This document shows positions 1 through 9,721 of a DNA stretch of 32,412 nt, piece by piece; positions within the stretch are counted from its first letter, which is position 1; each line of letters starts with the position of its first letter. Origin of the DNA: Chara braunii (Eukaryota > Streptophyta > Charophyceae > Charales > Characeae); contig BFEA01000161.1 in assembly GCA_003427395.1 (NCBI GenBank), forward strand, positions 571,817 to 604,228. The letters run 5' to 3'. A program made the translations under genes and the position numbers. The notes beneath the pieces were generated by a model. That model was not told the DNA's origin, ran no database searches, and saw nothing but the letters and a program-made list of their open reading frames with translations.

Positions 1-1
1 C

Positions 2-229
2 GCACACTTTGGTGCCCAGAGTCCTCGTCGAGGTGAAGGAGGCTGGCGCGAGAAGGGCAACGAGAACTCGTCAAGACCTTGGAGATGGGTGATAGGCCAG
101 ATTTACCAAGTTATGTTACAAATTCCGTATCTTCCATCGATAGTTCACGCAATAAACCATCCTGCCGATGAACAAATTACTATACTACATTATCCTCCAG
201 CAAATCAACACGGGAACATCCCGTATGTC
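2..229 (+). other. Open frame at window edge, possible 3' end of a gene
   Basis: Reading from base 2, one frame stays open for about 75 codons and ends at a TGA at 227-229. It enters from outside the window, so no start can be judged. The first third is rich in Arg, Gly and Glu and the rest is mixed with several Ile, Pro and Tyr. No domain is recognised. Another frame is open to about base 92, so this could be chance. It is recorded only because it is the sole candidate for host coding sequence at this edge. Confidence 0.15.
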
Positions 230-1009
230 TGACTTCGGCCGTACTATGCCTTTTCGGACAGTTTGAACGTAATTCCGGTCCGATACATATGTCCCGGAAA
301 GTCACAGCGCTGCGAGTAGAGTAGGGATTTCCCGATCCCTCACTCACGTCCCTCGTCTTCCTACATTATCCCAACCCCCCCCACCATCCGACACACCCTC
401 CCAGTGTCCGCGTGACAACAGCAAATCAATTCCACCAACCACGGGCCACATATATGCATTCTTTTTGCCACACCGCGCCATCCCGTCCCGACAATTTTCA
501 AGACACATAGCCTTTGCTAACCGCAGATCAGACAGAAAGACGACGATACTCAGAAGCGAGCTGTTTTATTAAATTATTAGAGTGGAGATTGCTGCTGCCA
601 GAAAGTTGTTGCCGCTGCTCCCACTGTTCCCGCAACGTTGATAAGGGCGCGCCGTATGCGATCATCTTGGCGGGGGGGACGCTGAACAATGGACGGGAGG
701 GGGAGGGGGAGGGGGAGGGAGGGAAGGGAGGGGAAGGGAAGGGGCGGAGAAGTGCAAACGGCTCCAAAGGAGGGAGGGAAGGGGCGGCTACCGGTAGTAG
801 AGGAACCGGCGCCCTTGGAGAAAAATGGGCGCGCCGAATGTGATCAAAAATGAAGTACAGTCCGTTGGTGGCGCGGAAACGAGAAGAAATTTGGAGGAAA
901 AGGGCGCGGCAGCCGCTACGGGAGGAAATGTGGCTCAGTGATGGTGCACCCGTGAATTGTTGATAAGAGCTGAGTTCGAGACCTGCTGAAATTATTCCCG
1001 AGTACCTGG
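230..1009. other. No gene seen; purine-rich low-complexity tract
   Basis: No supported coding sequence. A short poly-C/CCAC stretch lies near 375-390. From about 690 to 790 the plus strand is almost pure G and A, in GGGA/GGGGA runs. This tract keeps frames open on both strands (514-843 plus, 528-1151 minus), and their Gly/Glu-rich and Pro/Ser-rich products are simple-sequence translations. Confidence 0.6.
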
Positions 1010-1022
1010 GGCCAGTCAGTTC
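1010..1022. repeat. Left target-site duplication of the Mutator-like element
   Basis: GGCCAGTCAGTTC occurs here and again at 2200-2212, just outside the inverted repeats. It is longer than the usual 9-bp Mutator duplication, so one to four of its bases may be chance. Confidence 0.65.
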
Positions 1023-2199
1023 TTTTTTTTTGTTTTGTTTTTCCTTGTCTTGCTTTTGGAAAACCTTTCCGAAATGCCCCTGAAGTTTTCGTTTATTTGC
1101 GGAATGCCCCTCTGACGGCCGACTTACCTTGTCGCACCCCTCTGACGACAAATGATGTTTCCAGAAAACCCCTGGCGTCGTTTGGGCCTCGAACGTGTTT
1201 CATATGCCCCTACCGATACCGGTACCAAATTTTCAGTATGCCCCTACCGGCTGCTTGTTGAGAACCGGCAGAAATGTTTCCCATATGCCCTTACCGGTAC
1301 CGTCCGTCTTTCCAGCAAGCCCCTGTCGCCGTTGTTGACACTCGCAGTCCATATGAGGGAAGAGGAGGGAAGAGGGGGGAAGAAGGGGGAAGAAAGGGGA
1401 AGAGGAGTACGATGACAAGGACTACAACGATGTTGGACGAGGGAGGAACGAGGGAAGAGGAGGGAAGAGGAGGGAAGAGGAGTAGAGACGACCTTCAATT
1501 CGTCATCATATACCACCTGTCCAACAAACAAGTAAACGAAAAGATGACAACAACAACACACACACACACACACACACATACACATACAGACGTGCTCGTG
1601 TGCACAGGCGATGACGCCAAGAAGAAGGCCATGGTGATGGTTAGGAGGTCGACAATCAAGGAGGAGGAGGAGAGGGAGGGGTGACAAGGAGAAAGTTGGT
1701 GGAGGGCGAACAAGGGAAGAGGAGGGAAGAGTAGGAGGAAGGACAAGGACTATGACGAAGGATAGAGGATGGAGGCTGGAGGAGAAGAGAGGAGAGCGAC
1801 GAGCATGGATGGAGGAGGGAGGAGGGTCATGAGCATGGGTGGAGGAGGAGGGAGCAGCGATCCATGGCGCGGCGAACTCGAAGACTGACTGCTGCACCAT
1901 TTTTCCGTGGCGGCGCGTGAGATACCTACCATTTCCGAGTTCGAATTCCTGCCGCCACGGCTGCAAGGGCATCACAGAAAGATGTGTGTCCCTCGTCAGG
2001 GCATTTCAAGGACGGACCGAGGAAACATCACCAACGGTCCAATAAGGGCATATTGGAAAGTTACGCCCCATGCTGACAGGGGCTTGAGGAAAATTTTAGA
2101 GGCCCGAGGGGCATAACAGGATAAGTCGGCCTTCACAGGGGCACGCCGCAAATAAATGCAAACTTCAGGGGCATTTCGAAAATTTTCCCTTTGTTTTTT
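1023..2199. mobile_element. Mutator-like (MULE/MITE-type) element with ~83-bp inverted repeats
   Basis: The left terminal repeat (about 1058-1140) is the reverse complement of the right one (about 2107-2189), with only scattered mismatches. Both share the order 'GAAATGCCCCTGAAGTTT', 'TTTATTTGCGG' and 'GGCCGACTTA'. A 13-bp direct repeat, GGCCAGTCAGTTC, flanks the element (1010-1022 and 2200-2212). This fits a 9-11-bp Mutator target duplication extended by chance matches. The interior is purine-rich low-complexity DNA with a CA microsatellite and encodes no transposase, so the element is non-autonomous. The exact outer ends are uncertain because the outermost T-rich bases are not inverted copies. 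Confidence 0.7.
1557..1588. repeat. CA microsatellite inside the Mutator-like element
   Basis: A (CA)n run of about a dozen units followed by imperfect TACACA units. It produces the Thr-His and Val-Cys tracts of the frames crossing it, which argues against those frames being genes. Confidence 0.9.
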
Positions 2200-2212
2200 G
2201 GCCAGTCAGTTC
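2200..2212. repeat. Right target-site duplication of the Mutator-like element
   Basis: Perfect copy of the 13 bases at 1010-1022. Confidence 0.65.
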
Positions 2213-2261
2213 ACTGAAGGTTGTCGGGCAAGGCGGAGGTTAAAAAAGTTAGATTGATCCA

Positions 2262-2340
2262 GCGGCCTGACGCAATTGGTAGGGCATGCAAGTGGCATTC
2301 ATGAGGTCTTGGGTTCAATCCCCATTGGCCTCATGTACCT
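2262..2340 (+). repeat. tRNA-derived SINE-like head
   Basis: A box-A-like sequence, TGACGCAATTGG, lies at 2268-2279 and a box-B-like GGTTCAATCC at 2312-2321. Their 44-base spacing is right for an internal Pol III promoter. The acceptor ends do not pair well, so this is not a working tRNA gene. Such heads are typical of plant SINEs. I could not find the 3' end or a target duplication, so the length is open. The 133-residue frame at 2276-2677 overlaps this head and is not supported as a gene. Confidence 0.45.
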
Positions 2341-2576
2341 TCTTGGGCATGCTTGGCGCCCACCACCTAAAGATAGCCCGTTGGTCCCCCCAATTGGCAT
2401 TAAAAAGCAGTGTCTGCTGATGTTCATAGGGGGAGGGGTAATCGGGGAGGCACAACGACTGGCCACTCAGATGATGCTCGGTCCCTCTGCTGTCGGTTGT
2501 CCCCTAGTCGGTGTTCCCCATTGGGGGTTCCCTGAAGGCAATCAAGGTCACCCTGGGCTGAAAAATTGGTGTAAGA

Positions 2577-3172
2577 ATGAGTCACTCATCTTACAAACAA
2601 TGCTCGGTTTTCCCATATTACCTTCAATTGTATTCTTAGTTAGTACTCTCTTCTTTATGATGAGATATATAGCTTGACCATGAATCTTAAAAATAATGTT
2701 TAAGCTTGTTTGTTCGTATATACATATATATATATATAAATAATATAGGTAATCTTTATGCCCAATTCAGTTTACATGCGAGGTTTTAGACTAAATCATT
2801 CATCTTATAAATATTTAGGCTTCCACCACTATTTAGTCCTTTATCTGAATCTCCCTCATAATAAAACAAAGAAGTTAAACCATTTATCTTACATAAAATG
2901 TTCAAGTTCATCAAACGAATCAAAAAAAACAGAGAGATTGGACCATTAATCTTAAAAACAATGTCGAAGCTTCATTCATAAACCACCCAAATTAAACAAA
3001 CGGTCAAACCATTCATTTTATAAATAATATGTGACTATTGAAAACCAAGAAGGCAAACCCAAAAAAAAAAGAACAACCAGATCATTCATCTTATAAACAT
3101 ATTGTCTAATTGGTAAGCAAACAAATTAGATAAATATATGAATTGAGTCATTGATCTTGATAATAATGTCAG
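2577..3172. repeat. Degenerate array of a ~24-bp AT-rich motif
   Basis: A motif close to 'CCATTCATCTTATAAA' plus an AATGT-like end recurs about eight times, near 2579, 2676, 2795, 2880, 2940, 3010, 3080 and 3149. Spacing is 60-120 bp and all copies have the same orientation. The DNA between is AT-rich and unalike. There is no coding potential. It looks like an old satellite whose spacers have decayed, or a repeated promoter-like module. Confidence 0.5.
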
Positions 3173-4500
3173 GTCCTTTGTTGACCCTATCAATCTCATA
3201 GAAACCACATTCCTCTCGCATTTTCCTCTATTTGTTCCCCTTAATATGATTTTACACAGATAAATGAACATCCAAAACACAATCCTCCTTTTTTTAATTT
3301 GATCACATTATGAAAGAAAGATTGACGAATAGTGATTTAAATATATAATTCAATCAAACTAGGGAGTTGTATAGTTAGTGAAATAAAATGTTCACGGAGT
3401 GGACAAATAAGTTTATCTTTTAGTGCTTTGCTCATCGAACCTCGCATAGGTTCCGACAGAGTTCCCACAATAGATGGGTTGACCTCCCACAAGGTTTTGC
3501 TGCAAATTACAGATTTGAATCCCACCTACCGCCTTTCTCTTCAAAATAAATACACTAGACTTAGAGTAACAAGGACGAAGGGATAAATTTCAAATTTTTA
3601 AGGTTCAAGAAGACGTCACTCTGAATCGTGTGGAGAAGACCTTGATATCTTCGTATCTCGAGGGCGCCGTAATGGCAACTGATTACAGAGAAACCTTTTA
3701 ACTTGTAGCGAGGTGAAACCTGCTGCAACAACAAAAATCTCCTACAACACCCGAAGATTCAGTCAGCGATAATAACACGATCAGAACAACAGTAACGTTA
3801 TGTCGCTAATGAAAACGACAACAACTTCCTTAAGTAGCAATCCACCTCTGCTAAAATCAACGACACTCTTCAGAAACACCCTGTTGCTTGCAACTGGAAC
3901 AACAACAGTTTAAACAAGACTCTATTGCTACTAAGAAATTCATCATTTCAAACAATAGTACTTGAACTGTATTATGTCATCATCAAAAGCGACCACGCCT
4001 TAAGTATGTTACTGCAGAAAGATAGCAGCAATTCATGCCGCATTTGCGGTCCTACCACCTTAATTAGCAGATCAACATATCAACAACATCTCTCTTAGGG
4101 TTTCTTCAAACAAGAGTCTGCAGCATCGGATCCGCTCCTTGTTTTCATATCGCTTCTTCCCTGCTTGTCCGCTTGTTCAACAAAGACGAAATTTGTCGCA
4201 ACACGTTCAGCACAAGAATGGACAAGCACCTTCTTATTCCTCGCTCTCTCCCTCCCGATCCCTCTTTTCCACTCCAAGCCGATTCCTCTTTCTTTGTCTT
4301 TGTCTTCCCTCTACATTTTCGTTGTCTCATTGTTCATCTCTGCTTCTTTCTTATTATTTTCACCACCAACACCAACAGAATTTTACGAAAGCAAAACCCA
4401 AGAAACAAAGGACGATAGCCTTCTGAGCTCACAACCAAAACGCACCAGAACAACAACGCAATACAATCCGCCACGGTGCGCAGGATACTAGGTTATAATG
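3173..4500. other. No gene seen
   Basis: AT-rich to about 3600, then mixed sequence with many AAC/CAA triplets, then a CT-rich stretch around 4240-4330. The 60-108-codon frames at 4095-4491 occur in several frames and strands at once over this CT-rich DNA, so none is supported. Confidence 0.5.
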
Positions 4501-5374
4501 AGATAACTCTCATTTTTTTCTCCTCTTCTGCTTTTCTTATACTTTACCCCCCCCCCCCCTTTCTCTATTCATCTTCACGAACAACAACAACAATAATATA
4601 ATAACAAATAATGATAAAAAAATACAATAATAATAGCAAAAATGTATACATTTCTACATGGTATAGTGCAGGCAAAATGAGGGTTCGTTATTTCCAGAGG
4701 AAAACGCTCGGCAGCAACAACGATTGTCGATGACAAAATATGTAAGTTTTTTTTCTCTTTTACTTCACTTCTCGTTACTTCTTGTTTATCCTTCTAGTTC
4801 CCCCTCATCGCCCCTGTTCTATGAACATTCGTTATCACCTTGTGTTCTTTTATTTTCATCGCACGTTCCTCTTTCCGCTTTCTTCTTCCTCATTCTCCTC
4901 CTCCTTTCATTTGTCATTTTCTCACATACACACCTTTTTTTTCCCACGAACACACATTGTTCCTTCTCCACGTGCACTTTCTTCCATCTCGCGCTTCTTC
5001 CTCCATGCAATTTACTTCTGCTCTCGTGCACATTTTTTTTCTTCTTTTCATGGCACTTATTCTCTTCCTCTTTTCTTCATGTTCTTCGCCCCTTTCATCA
5101 CTCCTCCTTCCTTCTATTATTGGCAGGAGCATGTCCTTACGTTAAGTAATGATCTACCCTGAAAGCATTAAAAAATACATTATTTTACTCGTTATGCTTT
5201 ATGTACCGCAAATGATATTTATTTCCGGACAAACTTCTACTTTATGAATCTGTCGGGTTAGTTCATACGGGGAAAAGTCAAGAATAACAACGATAATAAT
5301 AATAATAATAATTAATATTTTTACTAGTGTTTCTACTACTACTACTTCTAACAACAATAAAGGGTAACTAGATG
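4501..5374. repeat. Pyrimidine-rich and trinucleotide low-complexity DNA
   Basis: Includes a run of C near 4547-4559, AAT/AAC-rich triplets near 4580-4640 and 5285-5350, and a long T/C-rich block from about 4745 to 5110. All three plus frames stay open over that block, giving Leu/Phe/Ser-rich products. That is expected of biased DNA, not of a gene. Confidence 0.6.
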
Positions 5375-5538
5375 GGAGTCACAAAAACAGTTTGAAATTA
5401 CAGTTCGGATCAAAACAAGTTTCAAATTGCACTTTGGACACCGTACCTGACCATAAGTTGGTTTGTATATATTTATCGAAATGCAATTTAAACCTCGGTT
5501 TGACCCGAAGTGTATTTTCAAACTGTGTTTGTGACTCC
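5375..5538. mobile_element. Foldback MITE, 164 bp, almost wholly palindromic
   Basis: The sequence begins GGAGTCACAAA and ends with its reverse complement. The two arms of about 63 bp (5375-5438 and 5476-5538) match along most of their length with scattered mismatches. Both keep CAGTTTGAAA, TTCGG and AAATTGCA in order. A loop of about 38 bp lies between. No target duplication was recognised, so the superfamily is undetermined. The open frames on both strands here are mirror translations of the palindrome. Confidence 0.7.
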
Positions 5539-5579
5539 AACCAGTTTCTCTTAAAAATAATAATCACGATAGTATAAAT

Positions 5580-6211
5580 ACTAAAATAACAATAACAACA
5601 ATAATAATGATTAAAAAAATACTCAATTTGTCTTGCTTAACGAGAGCGTTTTTATACGGAATGATTGTTTCAAGTGGTGTCGTAAAGGTAGACTACTTTT
5701 AAGCAGGATCATTTTTCGTATTTACTTTCCGTTTTATGCAAGCCTCCACTTTCCTGAAGCTCCTTACTTTCGCTTGCACATACACTCGTTTTCTTTGTTT
5801 GTGTTTGCTTGTGTATCGTCGTCTTGACTTACTTATATTATCGCTTTTGTTCTCACACGAGTGTTTGCGCTTACTCTCGCTTGCACTCACGATCAGGCTT
5901 GTGATTATGCTAGTGTTTGCCTTCGTTTGCCTCCTCGATCGGTCGTGTTGTCTCTACTGCGCTCACCACTGTGCTCAACTCGACTCACGCTCATCGCTTT
6001 TATTCTCGGGCGTTTCTCTAAGCTCACGTCCGATCATATTTGTTTGTTTCACCCGTGTTTACGATCGCTCACTGGTTGACTTGCTTCAACCCACACTTCC
6101 GCTTTTACTTGCTCTTATCTCCTGGATGCATGTACAACCTGCATTGCTCGTAGAAGCGGAACACTCGATGAACCGGGATCCTACTACTACCGAAAGTTGG
6201 ATTTAGATTTT
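5580..6211. other. No supported gene; degenerate CTCGCTTG-type simple repeats
   Basis: A 156-codon plus frame spans 5736-6206, but it lies on TCGCTTGCACTC-like short repeats (about 5765-6110). It gives a Leu/Cys/Arg/Ser-rich product with no domain, and a second plus frame is open over part of the same DNA. I reject it as a gene. Confidence 0.5.
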
Positions 6212-6240
6212 GTATCCGGACATGTAAATAATCCGGATAC
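6212..6240. repeat. Perfect 9-bp inverted repeat
   Basis: GTATCCGGA (6212-6220) and TCCGGATAC (6232-6240) flank an 11-base spacer. A small hairpin or dyad-symmetric site; no function assigned. Confidence 0.6.
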
Positions 6241-6345
6241 CAAGGTAAGATCATTTGCACGTTCGAACTTAGTCATCCAATGTCCTCATTGTATTTAGTT
6301 ACTTTCCACTTATTCACATTTGTGTTACTTAATGAAAAAAAGTTT

Positions 6346-6413
6346 GTAAACCGCTTGAATAGAGGTAATAAAGTATTATTTTGTTAAAGTAATTATTTCC
6401 ACAAGCGGTTAAC
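6346..6413. repeat. Short inverted repeat pair, possible mini-MITE
   Basis: GTAAACCGCTTG (6346-6357) and CAAGCGGTTAAC (6402-6413) are inverted copies with one mismatch, around an AT-rich 44-base middle. Confidence 0.45.
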
Positions 6414-6444
6414 GAGTACCTGAAAATTCATGAATGAAAATTAT

Positions 6445-6680
6445 GAAGTGAGCATTTTGGGCAGTCTGAAAATCATGAATGGTCCTGAAGTGGTGAAAGG
6501 TCCGAAGACCATGAAAACCACCTGTTTAGGCAGTCTGCATCCTTAAGTTGTGAAGTGAGAGTTTAAGGCAGTCTGAAAATCCTGAATGGTTCTAAAGTGG
6601 TGAAAGGTCCGAAGACCCTGAAAACCACCTATTTAGATAAGCTGCATCCTGAAGTGGTGAGTGGTGTCCTGAAGTGGTGA
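6445..6680 (+). repeat. 107-bp tandem repeat, about 2.2 copies
   Basis: Unit one (6445-6551) and unit two (6552-6658) align throughout. Both start GAAGTGAG and contain GGCAGTCTGAAAATC, GGTGAAAGGTCCGAAGACC and AAAACCACCT. A partial third unit with GTCCTGAAGTGGTGA follows. Within each unit GAAGTGGTGA-like pieces recur, so the array may have grown from a shorter motif. No coding potential. Confidence 0.85.
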
Positions 6681-7089
6681 TGAAATATACGATTGTTATT
6701 AACTTTCTCTCATTTTTTCTTAAAGAGTGTTCATTTCTGTACTTAAAGTAGGTTACCAAACCACCAATTACAGTAGTATAGAGTTGTGGTTCGCTAATAA
6801 TACCACTGGTACGCCAAATTTGAAAAAAAAACAGAAATAGCAACAAGATATCCCATCCTAACTCAAAACGTATGTCAATGTATCTTTCCATGTGCTAATT
6901 GAAGATTCATTTCCTCTTCGACTTATCAGATTGGTTGGCGAGCGTTCCTTGTGGTAGATGCCCCTATAGTTTTTGGTAGGTGGCCACTTCTTTTCCCTTC
7001 CAAGAACCAATGAACCCATCATACAACATAGGTAGCTTACATATCGGGGAGTTAACAAGAATCTCGCAATAAAATAATTAGCAAATAAA

Positions 7090-7380
7090 AAAAAAACAAT
7101 ACAATAACATAAAGAAAAATAATAATATAACTGAACTACCTCTGATGCACCTTGTACAGGCAACTGTCGGGCTCCTGCCTCGGCACAAGCCTATATTTTT
7201 AGTTTCATTTTCTGCTATCTTTGAAGTTATGAGTTTGAGTTTCGCTAGACTGTGAGCGAGTTGAAATAGCGGTCGGGTGCACCCTGACGCTTTACGAAAA
7301 GAACTATCCCGAAACGTGGATGCACTCGTTCCCTGCATCAGTGGTTTGACGATCCACACCTATACCTACTGAGCTAGCTC
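7090..7380 (-). repeat. tRNA-derived SINE-like element on the minus strand
   Basis: On the minus strand, a near-consensus Pol III box A, TAGCTCAGTAGG (7376 down to 7365), is followed after about 43 bases by a box-B-like GGAACGAGTGC (about 7331-7321). Downstream the sequence runs about 230 bp and ends in a T-rich tail near 7090-7130. T-rich tails occur in some plant SINE families, such as Au. No flanking duplication was found and the tRNA fold is incomplete. Confidence 0.45.
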
Positions 7381-8079
7381 CTATTTCGGATAGAAGCGGA
7401 GTAGACCAGTTACAAGTAGAGGATGGAGTTCATCCCAACCAGTGTGTCGGACCCAATTTTAATTAAAAATCAAGCCACGTTTGTTTGTCGCGGCGTCGTT
7501 ACGGTAAGCAAACATGTTTTTTTTTGTTGCCCCGACCATATGGTTGGGGCCTATACTAATTGCTAACCCAAATTAGCGCCTACGGTGGAGTGGACCGCCA
7601 ATTTTCTCGTATACTGTCGAGCTGGACGTCCGTGGATTTGAGCCAATCAATTAATTAATCTTGACCACGTGGCTGGACTTTTGATTAATTATGAATTGCT
7701 AACGTCATACTCTATATGACTTTCACTACTACTCAACTAACCCTCCACCCTCTTTTGTAGTCAGAGGTTTCGACTTGTAATCTCATTGTTTCCGGCGTGC
7801 GTCATACCGGCACGCACGACCATTTATCAAGATATCCTACCCATATGCCTCGATCTTATCTGTCGAGGAGTCCGTCGGAGTTTCGAATTATGACAATATT
7901 TTTCGTCTTTTAGTTTGCACCAGTTTTGTGATAGGAGTCGTCACGTCACTGTGTCCACTGTAAAAACATGGACAAATATTTTTGTAAGGGTATTTGTTCT
8001 GATAACGGTTGACGGATGTTATATTCATATACAACACCCAAGCGTTATTTTCAGGTGAAGACGGCAGTACTGAAACAGT
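7381..8079. other. No gene seen
   Basis: Mixed sequence without a supported frame. A 7-bp hairpin, CGTGCGT/ACGCACG, lies near 7796-7820. A TGTCGGACCC at 7446-7455 looks like some LTR starts, but I found no partner for it. Confidence 0.4.
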
Positions 8080-8531
8080 TATGGGACGAATGAAAAAAGA
8101 GACTAGGCATGATTATGAAATAAGCATGATAACTATTGGTAGGACTGGTGGTTGAAAAGATTGTCCTAGTCAACCGACGTAGATCTGAGCTTAAGAGATC
8201 AGCTCCCTAAGCAACAGTTTGAGAACGGGTTCTGTCCGGGCATTGGATGCCTGTATCCCCAATGTTACAGTGAACGAGATACGTCATCGGCTGACCCACC
8301 TCTCCAACTGCAAGTAAAACCCTCTGATGCGGGTCAATAGCTCGATATGGATACGCCCACTTAGAATGGTGACAACTCCCTCGGGTAGGAGGTAAGTTGT
8401 ACCTCGCGAGACCTTGTCCTATCGTATTGACTTGTGAGAGGTCTAGTTGGCACACTCGGTCAGAGGGACAACTCCCACGTGACACGACTCAGAGGGGCCC
8501 CACGTTGGGACCGATGCGCTCAACAACGTGC
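8080..8531 (+). repeat. Terminal module, diverged copy T1
   Basis: This stretch aligns over most of its length with the ends of both long repeats (about 18400-18950 and 31690-32245). The best kept blocks are ACAG(T/C)GAACGAGA near 8265, GGATACGCCCAC near 8348, GGTGACAACTCCC near 8368 and GTGAGAGGTCT near 8434. It is clearly more diverged from those two than they are from each other. It ends where the minus-strand ORF1-like remnant stops. No coding potential is supported. Confidence 0.65.
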
Positions 8532-9560
8532 CCGACCCTTGTGGAAGTGATGGGGAGAAAGTCGACACATATGGTTGAAAGTGTTTTTGGCCTTGCTGTC
8601 TCTGTTGTGGCTCAACCCTTGACATATTTGATTGAGTATGAGAGTCTGGTGGTCCCATTACCCCGTGGTAGTTTTGATACAACAATGCTGCTTGTCCGAT
8701 GCCTTGTTGTTGAAAGTGTTGAGGCATTTGTTATCCTTGCCTTGCTCCTCTTCTACACTGGTCCTCCATATGAAAGAAGGTTTTACGACACCGACACCTC
8801 GACGTTTTCGTTGAAGTTAGCTTCACTTTGAGCAAGTTTCCTTTTAATGTCTTTACCTATATGATGTTCTTCATGTTGGTTTTTGTGACCTAATCAAGAT
8901 CAAACTTAACATTCACTTATGAGGGTTTGATAAGATCTTGCGTCGTCGATGTCAACGGATAGTAGTTGAACCGATAATTTTCTCAGAGCTTCAGTGATAG
9001 CATCGCGCAAAGAGGAATTTGAACTGCAATAACATAGAAAGTGTGTTGATTGCCTTCTCGCATTTGTCCCCCTTAAGTCATCCATGCCCTGAATTCTCGT
9101 TTGTAGGATGTTGGACAGAAAGTCGCTTCATGGTGGTCTTTTTTTACCATCCATAGGGCAATTGCCCTATTTTTGGCAACATAGGAAACCACGTTCGGAC
9201 TCTGAATCTTACTTTTTCCTCGTTTGCGTTTCTTGGCTTCAAACGTGTCGTCCTGAATCTTGTTGTTTTTGTATGTTCGGATGATGTCGTCTTTTACCTT
9301 CCTTGACATAAATATTGCCCCTTCTCTAATGATAATCGTCAATGTATTTTCCTTGAGCCAATTCACATTCATTTGTTCAATTAACGTATTAACTTTAAAC
9401 TTCCCTTCCCTTCCTTGAGCCGTTATTTCCCCAGAATCGATGTCCGAGGGAATAATGTATTTTTCCAAACAAAGTCAGACTAACTCTTTTATTATGTCGT
9501 TTTTTTCTTCTTGATCCCTTGGATTCCGGAGAAGGGATCTTGCTTCTCAATTCGTCTTTA
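8443..9560 (-). pseudogene. ORF1/gag-like nucleic-acid-binding protein remnant (LINE ORF1 type?)
   Basis: On the minus strand one frame reads as protein-like from about 9560 down to 8443, broken by about seven in-frame stops. The longest open part (9468-9073) encodes about 131 residues and contains NWLKENTLTIIIREGAI, MSRKVKDDIIRTYK and VVSYVAKNRAI. Below 9073 the same frame goes on with FYVIAVQIPL, VNVKFDLD and a basic stretch, then a near-CCHC motif at 8796-8755 and a Gln-rich tail. A short piece near 8920-8990 reads better in another frame, so two compensating shifts are likely. N-terminal domain, then zinc knuckle, then Gln-rich tail is the order of plant LINE ORF1/gag-like proteins. The exact family is from memory and unverified. 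The 5' end and start codon are not clear. Confidence 0.5.
8755..8796 (-). other. Near-CCHC zinc-knuckle coding segment
   Basis: Codes for Cys-Arg-Cys-Arg-Lys-Thr-Phe-Phe-His, four residues, then Cys. The H-x4-C half is as in retroelement zinc knuckles. The first half has C-x-C-x5-H where C-x2-C-x4-H is expected, so it is degraded or aberrant. Confidence 0.45.
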
Positions 9561-9721
9561 CTTCCGTCATATGATACTTAATTGTCATTGTGTTTGTGAC
9601 CTCCTACAGTATTAGCAATACATATTTTATAGTTGTTACTGTGTTTTGAGGACCTCCCCGGCTACCCGATACGACTCCTAACTTGAATGCTCTTTTCCGA
9701 TAGCTTACAGTCGACTTTCTA

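Noticed and set aside
528-1151. 207-codon minus-strand open frame
   Set aside because: It depends on the polypurine tract at 690-790, has Pro/Ser-rich composition and crosses the end of the Mutator-like element.
1244-1975. 243-codon minus-strand open frame
   Set aside because: It runs through the GA-rich tracts and CA microsatellite of the Mutator-like element. The product is Pro/Ser/Leu/Val-Cys repeats with no domain.
2262-2340. A functional tRNA gene
   Set aside because: The A and B boxes are present, but the acceptor and T arms do not pair as a tRNA needs.
2276-2677. 133-codon frame
   Set aside because: It starts inside the tRNA-derived head and has no recognisable domain.
4724-5149. 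141-codon Leu/Phe/Ser-rich frame that could pass for a membrane protein
   Set aside because: All three plus frames are open over the same pyrimidine-rich DNA; the hydrophobicity is a by-product of T/C bias.
5736-6206. 156-codon frame with apparent hydrophobic segments
   Set aside because: Built on degenerate TCGCTTGCACTC-like simple repeats, with an overlapping second frame open as well.
8397-8831. 144-codon plus-strand frame
   Set aside because: It is antisense to the ORF1-like remnant and crosses the end of terminal module T1, so it is a shadow frame.
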